The position numbers and the translations under genes were made by a program. The notes under the pieces are model-generated. The model was not told where the DNA came from. It saw only the letters and a list, made by a program, of their open reading frames with translations, and did not search any database. Below are positions 30,985 to 44,340 of a stretch of DNA of 64,000 nucleotides, in pieces. Position 1 is the stretch's first letter; every line of letters starts with the position of its first letter. This stretch comes from Escarpia spicata (Eukaryota > Annelida > Polychaeta > Sabellida > Siboglinidae): NCBI GenBank assembly GCA_963995525.1, contig OZ023214.1, positions 45,064,852 to 45,128,851 on the forward strand, written 5' to 3'.

Positions 30985-31395
30985 ATTGTAAGAAGAGCAT
31001 AGATATACTAGAAAGAGTACAGAGGAGAGCGACTAGAATTATTTCAAAACTGAGAGACATTAGTTACGACATACGCCTAGAGAATGTAGTTTGACAACAG
31101 TTGAGATCAGGAGATTGAGAGACGATCTGATAGAAGTTTATTTTAGAAAATATTGATAAGATTCAGTGCGGATTACTCAGCTAAGAAAGGTAGAAAGATT
31201 ACACGAAGTGACAATTAGGAAAGAGCAGGAGTATATTAGTTAGCAGAAAATATTAATCCTCACTTAGGACTACACACGACTGAAACATATTATCTGCTTG
31301 TTGTGTTGGTGCTGGACGCGTGAAGATACTTTATTTAAAAACAAAATTGACTTATACCTCCGAAGGGCAAGACACGCAACACCAACACGATGGTA
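30985..31395 (+). mobile_element. CR1-like LINE F fragment, RT C-terminus
   Basis: Reads 'IDILERVQRRATRIISKLRD', then, with stops and shifts, pieces equivalent to 'RRLRDDLIEVYF' and 'FKNKIDLYLRRA'. This is the C-terminal region of CR1-type RT. Together with 30260-30460 it brackets the 53-bp array, and most of the catalytic core is missing. Confidence 0.7.
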
Positions 31396-31690
31396 GGGCA
31401 TACACAAATGTATTTATCCCTAGAGTAAATCACGAATTCACCAAAAGAAACATCTGATTCAGCATAACAAAGATATTCAATAATTCTCCCGATATCATTA
31501 TTAATAAAATATTCACACACAGTATCCATGGATTCTCCACCTATATCAAAATATACATTATTGAAAGATATCAGAATGCTTGGTATCATTATTAACTGTT
31601 ATATATGTGGAAGATAATTAACTAAAATGTATTGTAATGTCTGTTGATGCATGTTATGACTTGTATAATGTCTCATTATATGCATATATG
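31396..31690. other. Unassigned stretch with an 84-codon minus-strand frame
   Basis: A minus-strand frame (31589-31335) is open for 84 codons ('FNNVYFDIGGESMDTVCEYF') but matches nothing I recognise and overlaps the decayed LINE. Confidence 0.3.
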
Positions 31691-31691
31691 T

Positions 31692-31890
<199 letters not shown>

Positions 31891-31994
31891 GACAGCTACT
31901 GGACGTATTTTGATTATAATTTGTTCGATGACATGTTCATGTATTACCAGTTACATTACTTAGTAAACATATTATTATTATACTATAATTATTA

Positions 31995-32128
31995 TTCAAG
32001 GTGGCTCTCGTGGCAGCGGCATTTAAATGCCTTATCGGGAGTCTCCTGACTTATTGTATACACTCAGTTATTATATGTATTTGTAATTATTGATCTAATA
32101 AATTTCATTTCATTCATTCATTCACATA
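31995..32128 (+). mobile_element. Probable LINE/SINE 3' end with (ATTC)n tail
   Basis: GGTGGCTCTCGTGGCAGCGG...TCTCCTGAC, then a short AT-rich stretch, then AATAAATTTCATTTCATTC with four CATT units. A short unique segment ending in a simple tail is typical of a heavily 5'-truncated retroposon. The family is not identified. Confidence 0.45.
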
Positions 32129-32876
32129 TATAAAAGGGTTGGACTCTCAATAAACCAAAGGCTTTCATGTCCATTTGTTATCTAGAGTTCATTCTCTGGT
32201 GACAATCTTGTTAAATCTTGTTACCTCGTGTTAAATTACTGGTCCGGGTAATGGTCTTGTCAAACCTGAGTGAGATATATCACAGAGTTCACATTTAAGA
32301 CGATGCATCTCCTGTCTGCCATTTTGCATGAAGAGTCCGACTATATTTGTTGTCATGCTTTCCCCTGTTCTCCATCCGCAGAGAGCTAGTTACCAAGATA
32401 ATGTACAAGAACATATCGATATCTCACTTGTATGCGGATGAAACCACAGTCAATTGATATTTCGGGCAGTGAAGTCACTCTACATTGGTACTTATGCGGT
32501 TGTTGTGCATATCGACATTTGTGAAATTTTTAAAATGTTGTAAAGGTAAAACAAACGTAATCGTGTTAAGTTCTACCCAAATGGTGAAGTAACTACACGC
32601 CGTACGTATTACTGAAACTGAAAGTGTACACCAAATATCCGCGTATGATAGTCACGCATTCGTACTTAATTATTAAAACGATGATTGCAATATTACTTAA
32701 TTGTTGTAAATTAAAGGTACACTAACAACAATTAAAACGTATTTATTTAATACAGTGACATACAAATGTTCACGAAACAATAGCATTAACACAAATTAAT
32801 TATATAAATAAATCCACCCGACTATCTCCAGAATCTTGACATGGTCAACAAGTGACGAGATAAAGCAAAAACTGCT
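32129..32876. other. Intergenic DNA, no gene seen
   Basis: About 750 bp of AT-rich sequence without recognised content. Confidence 0.5.
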
Positions 32877-33166
<290 letters not shown>

Positions 33167-34615
33167 TCGCTTGCACATTCCACCAATCGTTTATACCACT
33201 CCGTCAGTCGTCCATGTTTAATTTGTAATCAAGTTGCGGCGCGTACTCTCAGTAGTGGTACCTGCCGCCCCTCTAACCATTTCACAGCCACGAGTAGATT
33301 GTAAAGTCATAATGGACGCCTGGCGGGGTGACATAAACGATTGGTAGGCTGGGCAGAACCATTGTTGTTTACGACTTGTTACATATAGCCTTTGTGCGCT
33401 TGTGACGAATACAATAATTCCCAAATGCAATCGTGTTTTCGGTCAAACGTCCACAAAAAATGTTATACATATTTTAAAATGGAAAGATTTCTGGACAAAT
33501 ATCAGTAGTTTACCAAACGAAATAACAAATATTCAAATTTTGCACAAAACATTTGGACAGGAGTGATGAGGTACACTTTCACACATTAGCGGAGGCTTCA
33601 GTGATATTGTTATCGTTGCTACTGTTGGATAGTAACTGGGTAACACTTTGTATCGACGAGTGCTGCTCTGTGCTGAAAACTCGTATTATGATAGCTTCTT
33701 AGACATCAACGAAAACATAAATCTCGTACATTTTATAAACAAATTTACGATGATTTAAAAAAAAGTTAGAGTTATATACAGGGCCTCTCCATAGCCGGCG
33801 GAACAGACACGGAACAGAGTAGAACTGTGATGGAACGGGTATAGCATTCGGCTGGTATATCATATGAAGCTGTTCCTACGTGGATTGACATACAATAGAA
33901 CGGTTCGCGAAATCGGAAGGGATTATATAAAGATAAACTTATGTTTTATGAGTGGCAGAGTAACACTGAACAGAGCGAGTGATCCACGACGGCAGGTGGC
34001 CGTATCATGCTGCTCCGTTGTGGCAGTTCACGCTTCGTTCTATGTCGTTCCACCAAACAAAAATCGTACCTTCATCTACACATTGCCCACTTGGTGAACA
34101 TCTGTGTTACATTGTCTCTCACATCGCTGCAGTCTTTTTTGGGGAAACTAGACAAGTTGTGGCAAAATCACCCAATTAAATTATACTGTACAGCCCCACC
34201 ACGTCGTGGAATTCGACAGACGCATGTGCACAATCCTATCCGACAACAAATGTGAAAGCTGGCACAAGAGATAGTACAACCTAGAGGCCAGAAGAGCACC
34301 TGGAAGAACATTTAAGAACCTATAAGAATCATATCAATATTTGTACGCACATGCAGTGAGAACACAAGACGACGCACCCACGGACGCTATAACACGTTAC
34401 GGCACCGTTTCGTTGTCATTCCGCGTATGAAATATCAGACGTGTGTCTTGTCCCTCGGGACAGCAGCTATTGTATGGTCAGCGGGAACGAAAAAATATGC
34501 AGTGGCGTTAACGACAGCGTATGGTTTTTTGTTGTTGCCATCATGAGGGGTAAGTTTGTATTTTATAATATCACGGGCACTCTTCAGGGTACGTACTGTT
34601 CATGGTACGGTTAGG
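33167..34615. other. Intergenic DNA 3' of the receptor gene
   Basis: No supported gene. Includes the presumed 3' UTR side of the minus-strand receptor (just below 34616). Confidence 0.45.
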
Positions 34616-35071
34616 TTAAGGTAATTGACAGTTTATGCTAGGACAGTCGCGCCTGCAGTCGACCTGGTGGTTGTGCATGGCCAGCAGCAGTCTGGGTAGA
34701 GGTACGGCCTCGATGTTACCCGACATGACCGACTTCCGGACTTTGCACCAACTCGGTGTCTGGTTGGGCGTCACCTTGTTGTTCTTTGGCGAGCCGAACA
34801 ACTTCCATGCTGTATCCCGCAGCTCAGCGACGCACAGCAGGCAGAAAAATGGATAGAGGCATGACGTCACCTCGGCTCCGTCGTGCGATAGTCGGTGCCA
34901 AGTCATGCGGAACCGCGAGTGGTCACGGTCGGACGAACACACGATGAGCATGGGGAGCCAGCCGGCGACGAAGAGAACACTGAGGACGATGAGGGTGCGT
35001 GTGACGGCGACGAACTGCTGTAGACGACGACCCTCGCTTGATGAGGACCCTTTCAACGTCGCCATCTTCGC
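34616..35071 (-). CDS. Class A receptor, exon 2 (TM6-TM7 and C-tail)
   Basis: Residues 229-379. A polybasic/Ser-rich loop 3 end ('LKGSSSSEGRRLQQF'), TM6 'TLIVLSVLFVAGWLPMLIV', TM7 'SCLYPFFCLLCVAEL', helix 8 'RDTAWKLFG' and a Cys-containing tail. Stop TAA at 34618-34616. Confidence 0.88.
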   Translation of the reverse strand, partial: AKMATLKGSSSSEGRRLQQFVAVTRTLIVLSVLFVAGWLPMLIVCSSDRDHSRFRMTWHRLSHDGAEVTSCLYPFFCLLCVAELRDTAWKLFGSPKNNKVTPNQTPSWCKVRKSVMSGNIEAVPLPRLLLAMHNHQVDCRRDCPSINCQLP

Positions 35072-37371
35072 CTGCAAATATCACATTTATAATCAGAACC
35101 AGAATCATATTGTTTGTCGCACTATCACAGAAACGCACTATCTCACTCACTCACTCACTCACTCACTCACTCACTCACTCACTCACTCACTCACTCACTC
35201 ACTCACTCACTCACTCACTCACTCACTCACTCACTCACTCACTCACTCACTCACTCACTCACTCACTCACTCACTCACTCACTCACTCACTCACTCACTC
35301 ACTCACTCACTCATTCAATCAATCAATCAATCAATCAATCGATATATCATATCAACCACTGCTGGCTTCAACAATCCTCCATACGCCCCTGTCCTTGTTG
35401 TCACGTATATCTCCCCTAGGGCCATTCCCACATCTACTGCAATCTTCGACAAATCTCAGCATTTTGCCTTAAACGCATATGCATGGGTGAATGTAAAGGG
35501 AGTCATGAAACATGTTCTAAAATTATTCCAAGAAGGTGAATGGGAAAGAGCCGAGAGTGTGTCTATCTCCAGCATATCTGTATTATTTGCAGACAGTGGT
35601 GCTAACAGCAGAATCTGCACATTACCGAGAATTAATTATTGCGCCGGAGAAAAGAGATCGGAATGCAGTGTAGCTGACCGGGAAGATTATAGCTGAAAAC
35701 GAAATGATGCGGGCAAGCAACTTGATAAGAACATATGCTGGCAGACTACCGAAGATTGCAGAAGCGGAGAAACACCAAGACCGCAGAAAAAGGGAAGACC
35801 ATAACTGAAGTGGAAGGTCTGCGTGAAGGAGGGTTTTCGAAAGTTGAATAATGGTTAATAAGTGGAGAGTCGTAGCTGCTCATGTGGAGAAGTGTGTGCA
35901 AAACAGAAAGATCACTGCAGCAGTACCAAACCTAAGCCTCACCCGTCTACAAGGAAACATGCGGCTTTGACCGATTTATGTGTGCATCTCCAACACCGTG
36001 TTGTCCTATACCAACTTCATGTAATTCTCGAAGATACAATTATATAATAATGTTTCAATGCGCTTGTATGCGAATTGTTGTGTTCGATTTTCAGATATAA
36101 TCTAGAATCATTATTAAACGTTGCTATATTTTTCGATATATTCGAACGAAATGTAATTGAAGATATAATTTTAGCCTCCATCTCGCATTTTTGTAGATAA
36201 TAAATAGATCAAATGCTTGCAACAAAAGTTGCTACAACCTTCTAGATCAAGACTATCACACATACATGAAGTTATTATCATATTTTAGTGCTATGCTATT
36301 CAATAGTATAATAGTTAGCGCGGATTGTAATACATCTAACCTTCCACACTGTCAAACGTGTCACGATAACGTGTCTGAAAGGGTCCTGCATTCGAAAGAG
36401 GCTCTCATTAATCGCAGGTATTTACCTAAACTAGTTTTTTTGAAAGCATAATGTGCATGGAATCGAAAACCTGCCCAACCAACAATTCATGATGTTTCGT
36501 CATCTATCTGCGGGTTGGAGGTTATCCCTAATTTGATAGTATTACTGCTACGTATGTCTAACGCTTTCAAAGGCTTTCAAACTCATGAAACTGTTAACCT
36601 AAGGGCAGTGACCCAACGAGAGTTGACCCACAATTTTGGTTTAAGTAAGCGGCGACGTCTGGCGGACAACCATCGCATTAGCCGTACCTGGCGGCGGATA
36701 GTCAAGACCAGCTTGACGTAACAATAGCACATGACGCCAAACGGGATCCCGACGACAGCCAGCAGACTGATCAGCACTCCATCCATGTCGAGCATATCGA
36801 TCGGGGTACACGTCCGGTAGATGGCGCTGTAGCCGGGGTGTATGACGTCACTGGCGGTACCGACGACGTCGAGAAGAACGGCGAGCGTCCAGGACGCGAC
36901 CACCGCGAACACGCCTCGGCTGTGCACCACCGCGGCCATGCAGGAACCGACCGGGGCCGTCACCGTGACGCACCGCGTGATAGCGATGAACACGTGCGTA
37001 AGGAGCGTCGCGAGCGAGCATACGGCGATCACGTGGCCGTCCATGGTGCACACCCAGTAGCCGGACCAGTCGTCGCCGCTGAAGACGGTGTAGGCATGCA
37101 AGGGCATGACGCACACGGCGAAAACGAGGCCGGCGGCGGCCATGTTGAGCAGGAGTAAGTAGGAGGGAGACATGCTCCGACGGCGCCGGTACAGCACAGC
37201 GCACATGAGCGAGTTGGCGGCGACGGCTAGCAGCATCGAGCAGACCAGGAGGGTCGCTTCGGCAGCCAGTTCTGCAGTGCCGATTACCGCCATCACGTGA
37301 CCAGGTGCGTGGTCGGACATACCCGGAATCGTCGCGTTATCCGTCATCGCATTGCCGCTGTGATTCTGCAT
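34616..37371 (-). CDS. Class A (rhodopsin-like) G-protein-coupled receptor, two exons
   Basis: Exons 37371-36688 and 35071-34616 (minus): 379 residues, one phase-0 intron with donor CCAG|GTACGG and acceptor TTTGCAG|GCG. The N-terminus carries sequons NHS and NAT. TM1 is at about 36-61 (N53), TM2 68-95, TM3 112-134 with C108 available to pair with C188 in loop 2, TM4 153-175 (W161), TM5 196-224 (P210, Y218), TM6 250-273 with 'GWLP' (P268) and TM7 293-313. Non-canonical positions: the TM2 Asp is G81, DRY is T132-R133-C134, and NPxxY is 'YPFFC' (301-305). Some orphan invertebrate receptors share such losses. The ligand is unknown and I cannot place it in a named subfamily. GC content and codon use are clearly higher than in flanking DNA. 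Confidence 0.88.
35072..36687 (-). other. Receptor gene intron
   Basis: 1.6-kb intron holding an (ACTC)n microsatellite (35140-35340). On the opposite strand it also carries a short signal-peptide-like frame with a donor-like end (36266-36417, see findings). Confidence 0.8.
35140..35340. repeat. (ACTC)n microsatellite with (AATC)n end
   Basis: About 43 ACTC units followed by about six AATC units, inside the receptor intron. Confidence 0.97.
36688..37371 (-). CDS. Class A receptor, exon 1 (TM1-TM5)
   Basis: Encodes residues 1-228, ending 'YVKLVLTIRRQ' exactly at a strong donor CCAG|GTACGG. The first ATG of the frame (37371) precedes a 30-residue extracellular N-terminus with two sequons, so it is taken as the start. 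Confidence 0.9.
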
Positions 37372-38067
<696 letters not shown>

Positions 38068-39477
38068 CATTAGCTTAGTGTCCAAATCCACTTAACTAAT
38101 TGAATTGCCCATCACAACAAGCACACAACTGGATGGGTGGCCGCCAGCGGGCCACGCGGGAGATGTCGAATTACATGGAGAATAACGTACCTTTTTGTGT
38201 GGTAATTGTCTACGTGTATGAGACCAGCTGTAACAACAGACGCCGCCAAACCAGAAAAAAACTTCAGCCTCATTTTGATAAAAGGATTATATGGAAGTGA
38301 CCCGATCATGTCTTTAGAAAGAACAGCGACCTGCCAATGAAGACAACGTTAAGTTCGACCACAGAAAGGAAGAAAAAAGAAAAAGGAGCAGAACAAAAAT
38401 AACATGACGAAACTTTAAACTATCCTTTTATGACCTGCCTCTTGCGATGAAGTGTCATAAGAGCTTGACATTCGTCATACTGTCGCTGATGGCTTCAGTT
38501 ATGCGAATGGTGGCCTATGAAGAATTATTAGCTGTCCAATGATATGTCGGACAGATAAAATAAGACACGAGACAGCTACATCGTATTCCTATTTAATGTA
38601 CATTCGCAGCTGATCTGCAGTAAAACCTGCCATGTGTGTTAACATTTACAATAACGAATATTATATTGTAAAGTTGACTAAGATGTTTGTAAAAAATATT
38701 ATAGAAATGCCGAACGACGAAGCCGTCCTAGAAGAAACACATAACATGGCAGCGAAAATCATTCCGTAGATCACATTGAAAATAGTCATTTGTGATCTGA
38801 AAACGAAACCACAATGAGAGTAAACAGAAACCATCAATGCGATGACGTCAACAACCAATTATACCCCACCAATTACACCTCGTTCTTGGCGAGTGGACGC
38901 GGACACATTAATTGAAAAGACCTTTCGTATCAATCAATATCCGCCGTCTCACCATTCACATGGACATGGTGCACTCCTCTCTTTACGCACAAACGAGCCA
39001 TCTTACTACAATGCGCGAACTTATCGCACGCATCAATTTAGAATAACGTGAAAAACACGGTTGTGGAGTCGACAATAACAGGCACCCACTCGAGCCGATG
39101 ATACTAGGACCAAACTAGCGCTGACATAATGTTAAATCCTACACAATGTACGGAAGTTCACTTGCTGTCTTCGTCCGGCTTGATTCCGGGAACCAGACAG
39201 GACGCTTTTTTTCCTCAAAGAGACAAAGAGCAATTCCAGGAAATCCCGACAGTACCCATCCGATCTTCGTCACAACATGTAACGATATATAAAAGTGACC
39301 GCTGTATGCAATTTGGAACGGTAAAATATATCATAGGAATAAAGCCCAAAACATGATTTATTTATAACGTTGTTAATAACAATATAAATAGCCTTTCCCT
39401 CCAATGTTCATCTTCTTCTGCCTTTCCTACTCCCCTCGTATAACATTTTCTTCCCACTTTAAGTGCGGTCACCCCTT
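38068..39477. other. Intergenic DNA, no gene seen
   Basis: Only short unsupported open frames. Confidence 0.5.
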
Positions 39478-39785
39478 TCCAGTGGCTCAGTGACTAGAGC
39501 GACGGACTCTTAATCGAAAGAACCCGGGTTCAAATCCTGTGTTGCTGTGTCGAATATTAGGCAACTTCGTTCATTCTACGTTGCTCCAGTTCACTCCGCT
39601 GTATAAATGAATACCCGGCTTGAGACAGTGGTGGATATTTGTGTACGAATAGTCTGCGCGAATTAATTGCAAAGTGGCTGAATGCTTCCCAGAGAAGTCG
39701 AGATAGTGTTTGATTGAACAGGTCTGCCAGGGAATAAATTGTAAAGCGTTCTTAACGACTGGATACTGCGCTATATAAGAACTTA
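39478..39785 (+). mobile_element. tRNA-Lys-derived SINE, copy 2
   Basis: The head matches tRNA-Lys(CTT) well: A box 'TGACTAGAGCGACGG', anticodon loop CTCTTAA (anticodon CTT at 39509-39511) and B box 'GGGTTCAAATCC'. The body is colinear with 24572-24885 (TTCGTTCATTCTACGTTGCT, ATGAATACCCGGC, TTGAACAGGTCTGCCAGGGA). The 3' end 'GTAAAGCG...ACTGCGCTATATAAG' resembles the 3' ends of the LINEs in this window, suggesting LINE-assisted mobility. Confidence 0.9.
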
Positions 39786-41407
39786 ACTTGCGATGTCATA
39801 TAATGATCTTAAAACTACTCCATTCCAAACGTTTTATATCATTCTGTCTGTCATCGGATCATATCCTTTACCGCACCCACCACTAACGCCTACCCTCGAT
39901 AATCACTCCGTCAATAAACAAAACGCCACCCCCTTGTCTGACCTTCTTCTCCACAATATGATATCCACCCCTCTCTCCCTCCCTGTCTCCCTTCCGCCCG
40001 CCCTCCCTCGCCCCCTCTTCCCTCACTCCCTCACTCCGCCCATTACTCGTTCTATGCATAAGCGTTATAACGGGTGGTTTATGATCTGAGCCCCCAATAT
40101 GTTGTGAATGTTTTGATGCTTTAATGAGCGTCACGGGTGGTGCAGTTGGAGGCTTCCAAACATCTCCAGCACAGCCCTGCTCGAACCGTGAACAATCTTC
40201 AACACTTCTACCGAAACCGCATGAAGTCGTCCAAGTGTTAGCTATCATCACCATCCAGGTGCATTCACCCGATATGGCTGACTTCAAACTCACATCAGCT
40301 ACCCAACTATGGAATACGTCCGGCGCGAGGATGCCCAACTTCAAAATCGTGTTGGACTCAGACAGTTAGTCACTGTCCGAATCCAGCTCGGATTTAGCTG
40401 GAGTCACTATCAGTGACTGGAGCGAGTGTTTTGCGGAGTCTGACCGCTCCTGCAGGTGATGGCAACATTTCTGACCCCTGCAGACATTCGTATTGTGGTG
40501 TTTGTAATAATTTGCAACATTTATGTTTTTCTGTCAACAACAAACTGTTGCCTATGTTGTCATTTTATATTCACTGATTCATTAATCTTAATATCATAAC
40601 TTAATATGTAGGACAGACTTGGCCTGAACTAGTATATTAATAATTGTCATGCGTTACAGCTGTAAATGTATATTACTCGTGAAATTATGTTAATATTTGG
40701 ACCACCAACTTTTGTCTGGGACCACCAACTTTTGAAAGTTGAAGGTCCGACTGACCACCAACTTTTCAGCAAAGTTGAAGAACACTCTCCTTATTGCTAT
40801 CTCGAACACAGCTTCCGTCGCCATAACGTCTGCTTCTACTATTCACACCGTCCATGCCAATACAGGAACGCAGAATCGCTAGATGTGGGATACTAAATCA
40901 AAACTGTTAGTTTGTTGAGATTTGTTTGCCTGACATTTGATATAGACTTATGCTGCGTTCCAATGGGCTCGTTTATATCGTAAACACGACTTGAGGAACT
41001 GGACAGTTCAAAAACTCCTCCAGTTTACCACTTGTAAATTTATGCAACTGGGTCAAGTCTGGGTTACGAAGTGGTATTCACTGTATACACGAGATGATTG
41101 GAACACAGCGTTATATAGTATAATATTGTTTCGATATGATGTTACAACGTGTTGTGATACATTATGCAACAGTGTATGCGTTTCTACAAACAATAAAATT
41201 ACGGGTTTTGCAAGTTACGCAAACCATCCCAACTTATCAGTGGACGATTCACACAGTTCGGAACAATTCTAAAAAACACGCCTAATGTTGCGAACAACTT
41301 TTCAGTGCAATCAAATTTTCGTTAAACGTACGTACACGGAACCTGAAAGTTACAGCGAACTACAAAACAATGTTTTTGTGTTACAAGAACAGCATGTCTA
41401 CAAAGAT
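39786..41407. other. Intergenic DNA, no gene seen
   Basis: Contains a short triplicated motif ACCACCAACTTTT near 40700-40765. No coding evidence. Confidence 0.45.
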
Positions 41408-41783
41408 AAGAAGTGTAAATAGAGATATACATTCAATGGTTAAAAATGTAATTTGTGTAACGGGAATACCGGAAGTGTAAATAGAGATATACATTCAACG
41501 GTTAAAAAGGTAATTTGTGTAACGGGAATACCGGAAGTGTAAATAGAGATATACATTCAATGGTTAAAAAGGTAATTTGTGTAACGGGAATACCGGAAGT
41601 GTAAATAGAGATATACATTCAAAGGTTAAAAAGGTAATTTGTGTAACGGGAATACCGGAAGTGTAAATAGAGATATACATTCAAAGGTTAAAAACGTAAT
41701 TTGTGTAACGGGAATACCGGAAGTGTAAATAGAGATATACATTCAAAGGTTAAAAAGGTAATTTGTGTAACGGGAATACCGGT
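41408..41783. repeat. 62-bp minisatellite (6 copies)
   Basis: The unit starts GGAAGTGTAAATAGAGATAT and ends GTGTAACGGGAATACC. Copy starts at 41471, 41533 and 41595 are 62 bp apart. Copies differ at only a few positions (for example TCAACGG, TCAATGG, TCAAAGG). Confidence 0.95.
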
Positions 41784-43939
41784 GTGTGGATGTTACTCGA
41801 GCGTTAGCTGTTCAGGCCTGCGTTAACATTTCGTAGTGTCAAACCAAAGTGTATTTATTACCTTGATAAATAAACAATATTGAAAGTACGCACCCGACGG
41901 CGAAACTATAACATATTGAAAGCATTGGTAAGTCTAGTCATTCGACATATTCCGGTTACTGCCGCAATGCAAAATGCCAAAGAAGATGTTTACGAGGTTT
42001 TTTGTCCTGGGAAATGACAACGTTGGAAGAAATTGTTATATCGGAGAGCGACTGATCAACCTCCACCGTATGCTACAAATATAGAACTTTGTCTTCACAA
42101 TCCATCACCAGTCGCCTCTTTTCCCCATGGCCATTCTTAGTTCCCCTGGTTCCAGCCTCACATCTTCCACCAGCTTGCCAATAAGGATATAAGCGGGTCA
42201 TTCGTGATATTACACATCCAATGCATACACACATTCCTTCGCATATATGCCTACGATTGCTTGCGAAATGCTAAATCACACGCAACATACCTGAACAGAA
42301 GCGACTCGCAGAAAAGGCGATAGCGAAACCACTTCAAGCGCCAACATTCAATTGAATTGATATTGCAGACACCGTTTACCCTCTTGGCCCCGTTTACCCT
42401 CTTGGCCAGAGAGGTGTGCTTGTGGTTTCTTGGTCCCGTCTGTTGGGAACAACGCTCCGACGACAGAGACACGGACGGCGAGGATGTCGCTTGTAGTGAA
42501 GAACGGTGACTCGCCTAAGGCTGCGTTGCACAGCGTGAAGGCGACAGGCCAGAACACACTGACACACCTGTACGCTGTCCTGTAAGGTGTGAGCGGTACA
42601 CATGCGTGTCTTCTGTGGGTGATAATGTGGCTCTGATCCTGCTTAGTGCGCATCGTTAATAAATGAATGTACAGTGCACAACTCGTTCTTCATCCAGGAA
42701 CTTAGCAAAGAGAACATTTGTCATAGGTGCTCTGACATGGTTGATCCGATCATGTTGGCGTATAGATTTATTATAACACACACGCGTACGCAGACACGTA
42801 CCCTCAAACACACGCGGGCGCACACCCACACCCACACACACAAACACACAAACACCACACGCACTCAAGTACGCACGTACGCACGTATGCACGCGTGCAC
42901 ACAAACACCACACGCTCACGTACTCAAGTACGCACGCACGCACGCATGCATTCTCACACACAGACATACACACGCGCGCACAGCGTTCTAACAGGTGAGT
43001 TCTTTGCGAATGTTCTGTTGGTCGTACACGTACGCATATATTTCATTAGCACAATTTTTGTATTTCTCGTGCAAAATCACGTATTGAAAATAATCAAAAT
43101 GTTGAAGAAAAAAAACAGGAAATGCAAATGTTCTTCATAACGGGTTACGGCAATACACAAAGGTGGCTTCTAGGATCTAGATGATGAGAATGTCGTCCTT
43201 TGTAAGGTGTTAATCGGTTGCAAATCATCTTCCGCGGCGTCGTATTGTGCGTTCTTACGACAACCGCTTGGTGAAATAAGTACGTACGTAACAATACATC
43301 GAACTACCGACGCATCGCGACATGTGATTTTACACCTATCGCTAGCAACGATAGTTGGCAAAGCAAATCCACAGGGTTACATGTGTTGCAATAACACTGT
43401 TTCTAAACAGCTTTTCACGGTGTAATTAATAAGGTCGTCCACTGTCTTTGAAGTGTTGCACAATAGTAAACTACGTGTCCAAGCAATTCGGCGTCGCAGC
43501 ATCCTGTGGGCAACAGTCTACCCAGGGACATACCGTCCACTGAATGAGGCAGAGAAGCGGCAAAGGAGAAAGGAGAGGAATCAAGACCAACAAATCTCAT
43601 ATCCACCCGGAACCTTTTGCGCTCTCCGCGCTAAGATTTGCAGATCACGAATCTGGATCCAGGAAATTGTCACTACTACAGTATCCCTCACATGAGTTTT
43701 AACTCCTTTTGTACTTACAAAAATACTAAATACTAAATTTTATTTAATCACCAGTGTACTGTGTCTATGGATTAAACTTAGGCAGTCATATGTGTATGTA
43801 CGTAAATAATATAATATTTAATGATTTAATGGAATAGAAATGAATCTTATTACAAAAATGTATTCGAATCGGAATAAGAATATGAATTGGCAATTGGTTG
43901 GTGGAATTGGATTCAAAATGAATCTGTTGGAATCGGAAT
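41784..43939. other. Intergenic DNA with a CA/CG-rich purine-pyrimidine tract
   Basis: Around 42778-42985 there is degenerate (CACG)/(CA) alternating sequence, a decayed microsatellite. No genes are supported. Confidence 0.5.
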
Positions 43940-44340
43940 TGCTGATTATGATGACGGTGATGATGATGATAATCATAATTACGATGACGATGACGAGAAA
44001 AATAAAGACAATTAAGGGGTCACCTTAATAAGATGATGATTATAACGATGATGATTATGATGACGGTGATGACGATGATAGCAAATTAAATTATAATCTC
44101 AAAAGAATTAAGGGGTCTTCTCAAAAAAGTTAATGAATCATTTCCAAAATAAACGCGTTGATTAAAAATAATCAACTGATCATCTCAATACATTAAGGGA
44201 TCACATCAAAACAATAATGGTCATCTCTCAATTAAGGGGTTTTCTCAAAAAGTAATATCAAAAATAGAAATGTTTAATAAGACGAACAAGGTGATCGTCT
44301 CGATGAATTAAAGGGATTCTTTATAAGCTAATATACATTC
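43940..44340 (-). mobile_element. Foldback element FB, copy 3 (partial, inverted)
   Basis: A GATGAT-rich block (43945-44095) including 'AATTAAGGGGTCACCTTAAT' is the reverse complement of the ATC block of the other copies. It is followed by arm modules 'AAGGGGTCTTCTCAAAA', 'GGATCATTTCCAAAATA' and 'GGTCATCTCTCAATTAAGGGG'. Only one arm portion is preserved. Confidence 0.8.

Noticed and set aside
31335..31589. 84-codon minus-strand frame resembling part of a reverse transcriptase
   Set aside because: No conserved RT block could be aligned, and it overlaps decayed LINE sequence of the opposite strand.
39478..39550. Functional tRNA-Lys(CTT) gene
   Set aside because: The acceptor stem does not close, and the head is followed by a SINE body shared with 24572-24885.
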